The notes beneath the pieces were generated by a model that searched no databases, was not told the origin of the DNA, and worked only from the letters and a program-made list of their open reading frames with translations. A program made the translations under genes and the position numbers. DNA of 64,000 nt. It comes from Methylobacterium fujisawaense. GTDB taxonomy: Bacteria > Pseudomonadota > Alphaproteobacteria > Rhizobiales > Beijerinckiaceae. Positions 9,318 through 16,783 of this stretch are shown in pieces; the stretch's first letter is position 1; the number at the start of each line of letters is the position of its first letter. The stretch lies in contig NZ_JACJIM010000003.1 of the NCBI RefSeq assembly GCF_014138435.1, forward strand, positions 124,001 to 188,000, in the 5' to 3' direction.

Positions 9318-9973
9318 GCGGGCTCCAGATAGGGTTCGAAGGCCGCCACCGTGACGATGCCGCCCGGATCGCCGCTCTCGCCCCACAACTCCTGCGCGGT
9401 GAAGGCCACCGTGTAGAGCCATGTCGGGTTCTCGCCCGCCCCGTAGGCGTTGGTGTCGGGGAAGACGAAGACACCGTCGACGCGCACGATCCGGCCGTGC
9501 CTGCCCCGGACGTAGCGCGGCAGCCGCGTATGGCCGGTTGGGTGATCATTGCGCGCCCGGATCGCGTCGCCCACCGCGAAACGGGCCGCGGTAGCGGCGG
9601 TGCGGCTGCTCGGGAAACCGGCCCGGAAGCGCTCTTCCAGTCCCTCGCGGTGCAGGACGCGCGCGACAGGCTCGGCCGGGGCCGCGGACTTGCCGGCCTC
9701 GATCTCCGCCTGCGTCGCCAATCCGGTGGCGGTGACCTGCTTCTCCAGGGCCTTCAGCCAGATCTCGTAGTAGCTCGCCGCAAGGTACTCCGCGGGCGGC
9801 AAGGATTCCCGATTGGCGCGGCTGCCGTCGAGGTTCCACGCACCCGTGTAGCCCATGGCCATCGCCATCGCGAAGACGCGGCGCTCCCAAGGGGCGTGGA
9901 AGACCGGCTCGTCCGGCTCCGGCGTCACCGGCCCGAAGCCGTGGCAGCCGCCGAGATCCTGGGCGCCGTTCAT
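9314..9973 (-). CDS. nthB: Nitrile hydratase beta subunit
   Basis: The 219-residue beta subunit of nitrile hydratase, which forms an alpha-beta heterodimer hydrating nitriles to amides in the cytoplasm. The N-terminus [16 protein letters not shown] is the typical beta-subunit start (MNGxxDxGGxxGFGPV). The C-terminus contains [20 protein letters not shown] and TAQELWGE, characteristic of the barrel domain. The ATG at 9973 overlaps the nthA stop (ATGA), so the subunits are translationally coupled. The accessory gene overlaps its end. Confidence 0.95.
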   Translation of the reverse strand: MNGAQDLGGCHGFGPVTPEPDEPVFHAPWERRVFAMAMAMGYTGAWNLDGSRANRESLPPAEYLAASYYEIWLKALEKQVTATGLATQAEIEAGKSAAPAEPVARVLHREGLEERFRAGFPSSRTAATAARFAVGDAIRARNDHPTGHTRLPRYVRGRHGRIVRVDGVFVFPDTNAYGAGENPTWLYTVAFTAQELWGESGDPGGIVTVAAFEPYLEPA

Positions 9974-10653
9974 ACCGGCATCTCCATGGGCGAGGCCGGT
10001 ATGCCCTTGGGCAGGCCCGTGCCGATCATGGAATCGCGGGTCACGAGGGCGGCCAGCGACTCCTCGGAAAAGCCCTCCGTCTCGGCAGGCCGCATGGGCA
10101 GGACCATGTAGCGGGTCTCGGCCGTCGAGTCCCAGACGGTGATGCGGGTGGTTTCCGGCAGCGTCACCCCGAACTCGGCGAGAACGCCGCGCGGGTCGAT
10201 CACCGCCCGGGCCCGATAGGGCGGCGCCTTGTACCAGACCGGGGGCAGGCCGAGCACCGGCCACGGGTAGCAGGAGCACAGGGTGCAGACGACGAGGTTG
10301 TGCGTCTCCGGCGTGTTCGCGACCACCACCATGTGTTCGCCGCCGCGGCCGCCGATCCCCAGTTCGGCGATGGCCGGCGTGGCGTCGGCCAGGAGCCGCG
10401 CCCGGTATGCGGGATCGGTCCAGGCCCGTGCCACGACCCGGGCGCCCGCATGTGGGCCGACCTTGGTCTCGTAGAGTTCGACCAGGGCATCGAGGGCCGC
10501 CGGGTCGACATAGCCTTTCTCGGTGAGCAGGGATTCGAGGGCGCGCACCCGGGCCTCCACCGGCGACAAGGCGCTGCCATGGTGATGATCGTGCTGATGA
10601 TCGTGCTGATGATCGTGGTGATCATGCTCATGATCGGCGTGATCGTGGCTCAT
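9970..10653 (-). CDS. nthA: Nitrile hydratase alpha subunit, cobalt type, with His-rich N-terminus
   Basis: The 227-residue catalytic alpha subunit. The metal-binding claw [10 protein letters not shown] has Thr after the first Cys, which by family rules marks a non-corrin cobalt enzyme (iron types have Ser). Two of the Cys would be oxidised to sulfenic and sulfinic acid. The start ATG 10653 follows AGGAGAGCGGG. The first 26 residues contain 13 His alternating with Asp, Glu and Gln, which could hold metal ions before insertion. Gene order is nthA-nthB-accessory; no NhlF-type cobalt permease is seen nearby. An amidase 1.4 kb further on could take the amide product. Confidence 0.95.
   Translation of the reverse strand: MSHDHADHEHDHHDHQHDHQHDHHHGSALSPVEARVRALESLLTEKGYVDPAALDALVELYETKVGPHAGARVVARAWTDPAYRARLLADATPAIAELGIGGRGGEHMVVVANTPETHNLVVCTLCSCYPWPVLGLPPVWYKAPPYRARAVIDPRGVLAEFGVTLPETTRITVWDSTAETRYMVLPMRPAETEGFSEESLAALVTRDSMIGTGLPKGIPASPMEMPV
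10579..10650. repeat. Short tandem repeat encoding the His-rich start of nthA
   Basis: Repeats of a 12-base unit close to TGATGATCGTGC (plus strand) lie inside the first 26 codons of nthA and encode alternating His and Asp/Gln. The first copies are near-identical and later ones degenerate. This is a coding microsatellite, so the His count may vary between strains. Confidence 0.7.
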
Positions 10654-10854
10654 CCCGCTCTCCTGGCTGCGCGCAGTGTGCATCCCCCGAGGGGGCGGCG
10701 CCAGTCCGGCTGCGCGGATCCGATCCGTCCGTCTTGCCGGGCGCTCTGCCTAAATTCCCTGTCACGTTCGGGAGCGTTTGGCATAGGTTCAGAATTTTAC
10801 CGCTACCGACGTTAGAGCGATTCCAGTAAATCGGTGTTGGAGGCGGAAAGATTC

Positions 10855-11556
10855 ATGACTGATGCTGCTGCGGACCTGCCCGACGCCGTCGTACGTGCCC
10901 GGGATGACAGCTACGCCGCAGCCATCGGCCAGCACCTCGTCCTGCCGATCCGCGAGTATTTCCGGGTCGTCGAGCAGGAGCCGCTGCCGGCGCAGCTCGC
11001 CGCCTTGGTCACCCGGTTCGAGGTGGCGATCAAGGCGCATGGCGACACGGTGCCCTTCGACTTCCGCGGCGACATCATCAAGGCCTTGCCGGCTCTGCGC
11101 ACCTTCGCGCTGTCGCTCGTCGGCGATGTGAGCCGCGCCGACGATCTGGTGCAGGAGACCTTCGTGAAGGCCTGGGCGAACCAGCAGAAGTTCCGGCCGG
11201 GCACGAACTTCACCGCTTGGCTGTTCACCATCCTGCGCAACCAGTTCTACACGGACCTGCGCAAGACGCGGCGGGAGGTGGAGGATGTGGACGGGACGCA
11301 TGCGGGTCAGATGAGCAGCCCCTCCGACCAGGAGGATGCCAGCACCCTCAAGGTCGTCTGGGAACGTCTCGGTGACCTGCCCTCGGCGCAGCGGCAGGCG
11401 CTGCTGCTGGTGGGGGCGGAGGGCCACACCTACGAGGAAGCCGCCCTGAAGCTCGGCTGTCAGGTCGGGACCGTCAAGAGCCGGGTGAGCCGGGCCCGGT
11501 CGTCGCTGCTCGATACCCTCGGCGTCGTGGTCTCGGGCCAGGCACCGGCTGTCTGA
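10855..11556 (+). CDS. EcfG-type general-stress sigma factor with NepR-like N-terminal segment
   Basis: A 233-residue ECF sigma factor. The region from about residue 70 matches the EcfG group: sigma region 2 includes RADDLVQETFVKAWANQQKF and FTAWLFTILRNQFYTDLRK, and region 4 includes LPSAQRQALLLV and GCQVGTVKSRVSRAR. Residues about 24-59 (IREYFRVVEQEPLP, then AQLAALVTRF) resemble the core of the anti-sigma factor NepR. EcfG sigma factors drive the alphaproteobacterial general stress response and are released when PhyR binds NepR. The start is ATG 10855 after GGAGG; an in-frame TTG at 10834 is less likely. No separate nepR or phyR is adjacent. Confidence 0.85.
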   Translation: MTDAAADLPDAVVRARDDSYAAAIGQHLVLPIREYFRVVEQEPLPAQLAALVTRFEVAIKAHGDTVPFDFRGDIIKALPALRTFALSLVGDVSRADDLVQETFVKAWANQQKFRPGTNFTAWLFTILRNQFYTDLRKTRREVEDVDGTHAGQMSSPSDQEDASTLKVVWERLGDLPSAQRQALLLVGAEGHTYEEAALKLGCQVGTVKSRVSRARSSLLDTLGVVVSGQAPAV

Positions 11557-11664
11557 GCCGGCGGCTCGGCGGCATGCCGGTCCGGCTGATTGGTCTTCGG
11601 CGCTAAGGCGATCGTAAGCCGTGGCCGCGTAGGCTCCTGGCGATCTCCGCGACGGGCCGCGCGC

Positions 11665-11937
11665 ATGGACGCTTCGTCTCAAGACGGCGCAAGCGCCGCG
11701 CACCGGGGGCTGGCGCACCCGGTGGTCATCGCCTTCGGTCTTTGCCTCCTCGGACTCGCTTTCTCCTGGGCCATCTGGCGGCTCGGTCTCGTCACCGAGG
11801 ATTCCGCCTGGATGAGCGCGTTCCTCTGTGCCGTCGTCTTTCTCAGCTTTCTGTCGGTCTGGTTCAGAGCGCTGATCTGGAACCTGAAGGCGTTCTGGGC
11901 GCTCGTCGTCTGGATCTGGACTCTCTTCGCCCGCTGA
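11665..11937 (+). CDS. Small two-helix membrane protein, unknown
   Basis: A 90-residue protein starting at ATG 11665. A polar N-terminus of about 20 residues precedes two hydrophobic segments (VVIAFGLCLLGLAFSWAIW and WMSAFLCAVVFLSFLSVWF), then a Trp-rich third stretch (AFWALVVWIWTLFAR). It lies about 110 bases downstream of the sigma-factor gene on the same strand and could be co-transcribed. No family was recognised. The alternative in-frame start upstream (11590) would add a basic, non-typical extension. Confidence 0.55.
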   Translation: MDASSQDGASAAHRGLAHPVVIAFGLCLLGLAFSWAIWRLGLVTEDSAWMSAFLCAVVFLSFLSVWFRALIWNLKAFWALVVWIWTLFAR

Positions 11938-12030
11938 TGCCCGGTGCAGGGCGGCGCGGCGGACGTGTTCCTTTCGCCGCGCCGTCCCGTGAGCCGGTGA
12001 TGGAGCCGGCGGGACGCGACCGAACGCCCC

Positions 12031-13422
12031 TCACATCGGCGGCCGGCGCAGGTGCCAGTCGGTCGCCCGCTGGTAGGCCTGTCCGATCCGCAGAGCCGTT
12101 GCCTCTTCGTATCCCCGGCAGACGATCTGCAGCGAGAGCGGCAGGCCGGAGCCGGTGAAGCCGTTCGGCAGAGCCAGGGCACAGAGGTCGAGCAGGTTGC
12201 CGAAGCGGGTGAAGCGCGACGGCAGGTGCGCCTCGTCGACGGCGGCGAGGGCCACGGCCGCGCTCTCGGTGGTCGGCGTCAGCAGGGCGTCGATCCCCTC
12301 GAGGGCGGCAGCGTATTGCTCTTTCATCGCGGCCCGCCGGTGAAGTGTGCCGAGGTACGCCTGGGCCGAGACCGTCGCGCCGGCCAGGATCCGCCCCCGC
12401 ACGGCGTCGCCGAGTTGCGCGGACGGGTCCTCCGCCAGGCTCCCATTGACGAAGTACGCCTCCGCGTTGGTGATCTCGGTCAGCGCCATGCAGTCGCTGA
12501 ACCGGAACGGCAGATCGACATCCACGATCTCCGCCCCCTGCCCGGCCAGGAGGTCCAGGGCCGCGTCGTAGGCGGCCAGCATGTCGGGGGCGACCCCGTC
12601 CCGTTCCGAGGCCGGCATCCGGCCGAGGCGCAGACCGCGGACGCCGCGGTTGAGCGTGGACCAGGGGGCCTCCGGCTGGATCCCGCGGGTGGTCGGATCG
12701 CGGGGATCGGGGCCGGAGATCGCCTCGTAGAGAAGCGCGGCATCCTCCACGGTGCGGGCCAGCGGTCCGGGCGTATCGAGGGTCATAGACAGCGGCACGA
12801 TCCCCCAGGTCGAGACGCGCCCGACCGTCACCTTGAGCCCCGTCAGCCCGCAGAAGGCGGCCGGCAGGCGCACCGATCCGCCGGTGTCGGTGCCGATGCC
12901 CCAGGGGGCCATCCGGGCCGCCACCGAAACGCCGGTGCCGCTGCTCGAGCCGCCGGGGGTGCGCGGCGTCTCGGTGTCCCAGGGATTCCACGGTGTGCCG
13001 AGATGCTGGTTCGTGCCCCAGCCGCCATAGGCGAACTCCACTGTGTGGGTCTTGCCGAGCACGATCATGCCCTGGCCGATGAGGCGCTTGGCGATCGTCG
13101 CGGTGCGCTCCGCCCGCCGGGCCCGGTGGGCGGCCGAGCCGCCCATGGTGATCCGGCCCTCCAGGTCGATCAGGTCCTTGAGCACGACGGGGACGCCATG
13201 GAGCGGCCCCACGGCATGGCCCGACCGGATCGCCCGGTCGGCGCCCTCGGCGGCGAGGCGGGCATCGGCGGCGAAGACCTCCGTGAAGGCCTGGAGCTTG
13301 GGCTCCAGCCGGTCGATCCGCCCGAGAAGGGCATCGACGGCCTCGACCGGCGAGAGCGTCCGCCCTTGGATCGCCCGGGCGAGTTCGGCCGCGGAGGCGT
13401 GTACGGGATCGATGTCGGACAT
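12031..13422 (-). CDS. Amidase (amidase-signature family)
   Basis: A 463-residue amidase-signature enzyme, cytoplasmic, hydrolysing a carboxamide to acid and ammonia. The Ser-cisSer-Lys triad is visible: Lys in GVPVVLKDLID, the cis-Ser in the Gly/Ser loop TPGGSSSGTG, and the nucleophile Ser in IGTDTGGSVRLPAAF. The gene starts six bases after the stop of the upstream solute-binding protein gene on the same strand, so the two form an operon. It could hydrolyse amides made by the nitrile hydratase at 9-10.6 kb, or substrates imported through the binding protein. The substrate is not evident. Confidence 0.93.
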   Translation of the reverse strand: MSDIDPVHASAAELARAIQGRTLSPVEAVDALLGRIDRLEPKLQAFTEVFAADARLAAEGADRAIRSGHAVGPLHGVPVVLKDLIDLEGRITMGGSAAHRARRAERTATIAKRLIGQGMIVLGKTHTVEFAYGGWGTNQHLGTPWNPWDTETPRTPGGSSSGTGVSVAARMAPWGIGTDTGGSVRLPAAFCGLTGLKVTVGRVSTWGIVPLSMTLDTPGPLARTVEDAALLYEAISGPDPRDPTTRGIQPEAPWSTLNRGVRGLRLGRMPASERDGVAPDMLAAYDAALDLLAGQGAEIVDVDLPFRFSDCMALTEITNAEAYFVNGSLAEDPSAQLGDAVRGRILAGATVSAQAYLGTLHRRAAMKEQYAAALEGIDALLTPTTESAAVALAAVDEAHLPSRFTRFGNLLDLCALALPNGFTGSGLPLSLQIVCRGYEEATALRIGQAYQRATDWHLRRPPM

Positions 13423-13427
13423 GGGTT

Positions 13428-15029
13428 CTACTGCACGCTGACGAGGGTGAGATCGACGAACCAGGATTGCGGCGAGACGAAACCGTGGATCTTCTTGGAC
13501 ATCCCGCGGGGATTGAGGTCGTGGACGACGAACAGCCAGGGCGGGTTGTCCACCAGGCGCTCGTGGGCGGTCTTGGTCTGCGCGTCGATCACCTTGGCGT
13601 CGGTGGTCTCGGCAAGCGCCTTCAGGGCCGTGTCGAACGGGTCATCCTTCCAGTTGGGGAAGTTGAAGCCGTTGGGCGGGAACCGGTCGCCCGCGAAGTA
13701 GCGGGCCATGACGGCGGGATCCGACGAGGGCGAGGAGACATTGAGCGCCATCGCCCCCTGAAGGTTCGGCGCGTCGGGGAGCGCCCGGGCGGCGTTCAGC
13801 AGAACCTGCCATTCGACGACGTTGAAGGTCAGATCGACGTTGCAGGCCTGCTTCAGGTTCTCCTGCAGGTACTCGTTCATCGGCATCGGCAGCATCTGGC
13901 CCGAGCCGGAGGAGGAGATCATCACCTTGAGGCTGAGCGGCTTCTTGTCGGTGAAGCCGGCCTCGGCCAGCAGCGCCTTCCCCTTGGCGGCGTCGAAGGT
14001 GTAGCGGTTCTTCGGGTTGCCGAAATTCGGGTCCTTGTCGTTCAGCCACCCCGTCGCCGGCTCGGCGGTCCCGTTGAGGAGTTCGACGATGCCCGCCCGG
14101 TCGATGCAGTAGTTCAGGCCCTGCCGGACGCGCACATCCTTCAGCGGGCTGTCCTTGGCGCCGATGTTGAAGAGGTAGGGCCAGACATGCGGGTATGAGC
14201 CCGTGGTGATCGTGAAGCCCGCCTGTTTCAGCGACGGGATCGCGTCGGGCGCCGGTACCTCGATCCAGTCGACCTGGCCGGCCCGGAGGGCCGCGACCCG
14301 GGCATTCGCCTCCGGGATCGGCAGCAGCCGGACCTTGTCGACCTTGGCCATCCGGTCCGGGTCCCAGTAGCCGTCGAACTTGGCGAGATCGACCGCCTCC
14401 CGCGGGGCCACGCGGGTGATCCTGAACGGGCCCGTGCCGGCTGCCGGAAGCGCCGCGACCTTGCTCCAGTCGCGCCCCGCCTTCTCGAAGGAGGTGGGCG
14501 AGGTGAAGAGCACGTAGACCACCATGTAGGGGAAGTACGAGGCGACCTGCGTGGTGGTGATCTGCACGGTCGAATCGTCGATCTTCCTGTAGCTCCCGAC
14601 GAGCGGCGCCCGCGCCCGTGTGATGCCGGCGCCCTGGGCCTCGAATTGCGGGCTGTCGTTCTTGAAGTAGCGGTCGAGATTCCAGATCACCGCGTCGGCG
14701 TTGAACGGCGTCCCGTCATGGAACTTCACGCCCTGGCGCAGGTGGAAGGTCCAGACCGCCTTGTCGTTCGGATCCTGCTCCCAGCGCTCGGCCAAAGCCG
14801 GGATGAGCCCGGCGAGCTTGGTGGTGCTCTTGAGATCCCACTGCACCAGCCCCTCGAAGATCGGGTAGCCGAGGAAGCGCATCCCCTCGAAGCCGTTGTT
14901 GGGCATGCCCGTCGTGGTGGGGATGTCGCTCGCCGTCATGGCGATGCGCAGGACGCTCTCGGCGCTGGCCGATCCCGTCAGGGCCACGGAACCCGCCAGG
15001 GCGGCGGCAATCAGGCGGCGAAATGTCAT
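13428..15029 (-). CDS. ABC transporter periplasmic solute-binding protein, family 5 (peptide type)
   Basis: A 533-residue periplasmic binding protein of the DppA/OppA family. The first 23 residues form a signal peptide (MTFRRLIAAALAGSVALTGS, then ASA). Family hallmarks include WTFHLRQGVKFHDGTPFNADAV and later RVRQGLNYCIDRAGIV. It would present a peptide, opine or similar amphipathic compound to an ABC permease, but no permease or ATPase gene is in this window, so it is an orphan receptor. It is co-directional with the amidase at 12031 and divergent from the ThDP-enzyme operon, with a 185-base shared promoter region. Confidence 0.92.
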   Translation of the reverse strand: MTFRRLIAAALAGSVALTGSASAESVLRIAMTASDIPTTTGMPNNGFEGMRFLGYPIFEGLVQWDLKSTTKLAGLIPALAERWEQDPNDKAVWTFHLRQGVKFHDGTPFNADAVIWNLDRYFKNDSPQFEAQGAGITRARAPLVGSYRKIDDSTVQITTTQVASYFPYMVVYVLFTSPTSFEKAGRDWSKVAALPAAGTGPFRITRVAPREAVDLAKFDGYWDPDRMAKVDKVRLLPIPEANARVAALRAGQVDWIEVPAPDAIPSLKQAGFTITTGSYPHVWPYLFNIGAKDSPLKDVRVRQGLNYCIDRAGIVELLNGTAEPATGWLNDKDPNFGNPKNRYTFDAAKGKALLAEAGFTDKKPLSLKVMISSSGSGQMLPMPMNEYLQENLKQACNVDLTFNVVEWQVLLNAARALPDAPNLQGAMALNVSSPSSDPAVMARYFAGDRFPPNGFNFPNWKDDPFDTALKALAETTDAKVIDAQTKTAHERLVDNPPWLFVVHDLNPRGMSKKIHGFVSPQSWFVDLTLVSVQ

Positions 15030-15214
15030 CCGGATCCCAATCGTCGTAGTTGCGGCGCGCCAAGCGCAATTCCCGCGCCACGCTCAAGTTTAGGTCCTGC
15101 GTTCGGCGAACAGAAGATGCCGGACTTCGCCTCTTGCGCGTGGCGTCAGCCGCGTCACGATAATAAAAAATGCGATTCGCCGGCCAACTCGGCGGCACCG
15201 CGAGGGAGACACCC

Positions 15215-16783
15215 GTGACCGACGAGACGCCGCGCGCCATCAACGGGGCCGAGAGCTTGGTCCGGACCCTTGTCGAGGGCGGGGTCGAGGTGTGCTTCAC
15301 CAATCCCGGCACGTCCGAGATGCATTTCGTCGCCGCCCTCGATCGGGTCGAGGGGATGCGCTGCGTCCTGTTCCTGTTCGAGGGCGGGGCGACGGGTGCC
15401 GCCGACGGTTACGCCCGCATGGCCGACAAGCCGGCCTCGACCCTGCTCCATCTCGGGCCGGGCCTCGCCAACGGATTGGCCAACCTCCACAACGCCAAGA
15501 AGGCACGCACCCCCGTCGTCAACATCGTCGGCGAGCACGCGACCTACCATCGGGAATACAACGCGCCGCTCACCTCCGACATCGAGGGGCTGGCCCATCC
15601 GATGTCGTCCTGGGTGCGGACTGGGATGAGCGCGACCGAGATTGGCTCCGACGGCGCCGCCGCCATCGCGGCCGCTCGTACCGCCCCGGGTCAGGTCGCG
15701 ACGCTGATCCTCCCGGCCAACACCGCCTGGGATCCCGGCACCGGACCCGCGCCCGTGCCGCCGATCCCCGAGCGTGCGCGGGCGAGCGACGACGCGATCG
15801 CGGCGGCCGTGGAGGCGCTCCGGAGCGGCGAGCCGGTGCTCCTGCATCTCGGCGACCGGGCAGTCCGGAACGAGGGCCGGGTGATCGCCGACCGGATCGC
15901 CCGCAAGACCGGCGCGCAGCTGATGGCCATGACGTCGAATGCCCGGATCGACCGCGGCGCCGGCACCGTGCCGATCGAGCGCCTGCCCTACCCGATCGAC
16001 CAGGGCATCGCGGCCCTGAAGGACTTCCGCCACATCATCCTGATCGGCGCGACCCCGCCGGTGGGCTTCTTCGCCTACCCGGGCAAGCCGAGCCTGCTGG
16101 CGCCGGAGGGCAGCACCACGATCACGCTGGCGACGCCCGAGGAGGACCAGATCGACGCCCTCGAGCGGCTCGCCGAGGCCGTCGCGGCCCCGCCCGCCGA
16201 ACCGGTCGCCGTCGGCCCGCGGCCGAAGCTCCCGACCTCAGGTCCGCTGGACCAGGACACGATCGGACAGGTGCTCGGCGCGCTGATCCCCGAGGGCGCG
16301 GTGATCTGCGACGAGTCGATCACGACGGGGCGCAACTTCTTCGCCCTTACCCGGGATGCCGCGCCCCATACCTGGCTCCAGCTCAGCGGCGGGTCGATCG
16401 GCCTCGGCATCCCGATGGCGACCGGCGCCGCCGTGGCCTGCCCCGACCGCAAGGTCATCAACCTGCAGGCGGACGGCAGCGGTCTCTACACGGTGCAGGC
16501 GCTCTGGACCCAGGCCCGCGAGCGCCTCGACGTGGTGACGCTCGTCTGGTCGAACCGCTCCTACGCGATCCTGCGGGCGGAGCTCGCCAATGTCGGCGCG
16601 CTCAATCCCGGCCCGAAGGCGCTCGGCATGCTGAGCCTCGACGATCCGGCGGTGGATTGGGTGAGCCTCGCCCGAGGATTCGGGGTCGCGGGGCGGCGGG
16701 TCGAGACCCTGCCCGACTTCATCGCGGCGTTCGAGCACGCGCTGGCCAATCCGGGTCCGCACCTCATCGAAGTGGCTCTGTGA
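15215..16783 (+). CDS. Thiamine-diphosphate enzyme, acetolactate synthase large-subunit-like
   Basis: A 522-residue ThDP-dependent enzyme with the three-domain layout of acetolactate synthase and benzoylformate decarboxylase. The catalytic Glu lies in FLFEGGATGAADGYARM, and the ThDP/Mg motif runs from ADGSGLYTVQALW to WSNRSYA. GTG 15215 is preceded by GAGGGAGA and gives VTDETPRAINGAESL; the upstream ATG at 15170 lacks a ribosome binding site. No regulatory small subunit accompanies it, so a role in branched-chain amino acid synthesis is unlikely. Its stop overlaps the start of the acylase gene (GTGA), placing it in an amide-degradation operon where it may act on a 2-keto acid. The exact reaction is unknown. 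Confidence 0.85.
   Translation: MTDETPRAINGAESLVRTLVEGGVEVCFTNPGTSEMHFVAALDRVEGMRCVLFLFEGGATGAADGYARMADKPASTLLHLGPGLANGLANLHNAKKARTPVVNIVGEHATYHREYNAPLTSDIEGLAHPMSSWVRTGMSATEIGSDGAAAIAAARTAPGQVATLILPANTAWDPGTGPAPVPPIPERARASDDAIAAAVEALRSGEPVLLHLGDRAVRNEGRVIADRIARKTGAQLMAMTSNARIDRGAGTVPIERLPYPIDQGIAALKDFRHIILIGATPPVGFFAYPGKPSLLAPEGSTTITLATPEEDQIDALERLAEAVAAPPAEPVAVGPRPKLPTSGPLDQDTIGQVLGALIPEGAVICDESITTGRNFFALTRDAAPHTWLQLSGGSIGLGIPMATGAAVACPDRKVINLQADGSGLYTVQALWTQARERLDVVTLVWSNRSYAILRAELANVGALNPGPKALGMLSLDDPAVDWVSLARGFGVAGRRVETLPDFIAAFEHALANPGPHLIEVAL

Noticed and set aside
10579..10650. Tandem 12-base units considered as CRISPR or regulatory repeat
   Set aside because: No spacers; units are in frame and encode the His-rich tail of nthA.
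15292..16779. Long open frame that continues in frame into the acylase, suggesting a 1281-residue fusion
   Set aside because: Its first 496 codons lie opposite the reading frame of the ThDP enzyme and give Arg/Pro-rich text; the acylase family start is at 16780 with a GTGA overlap.
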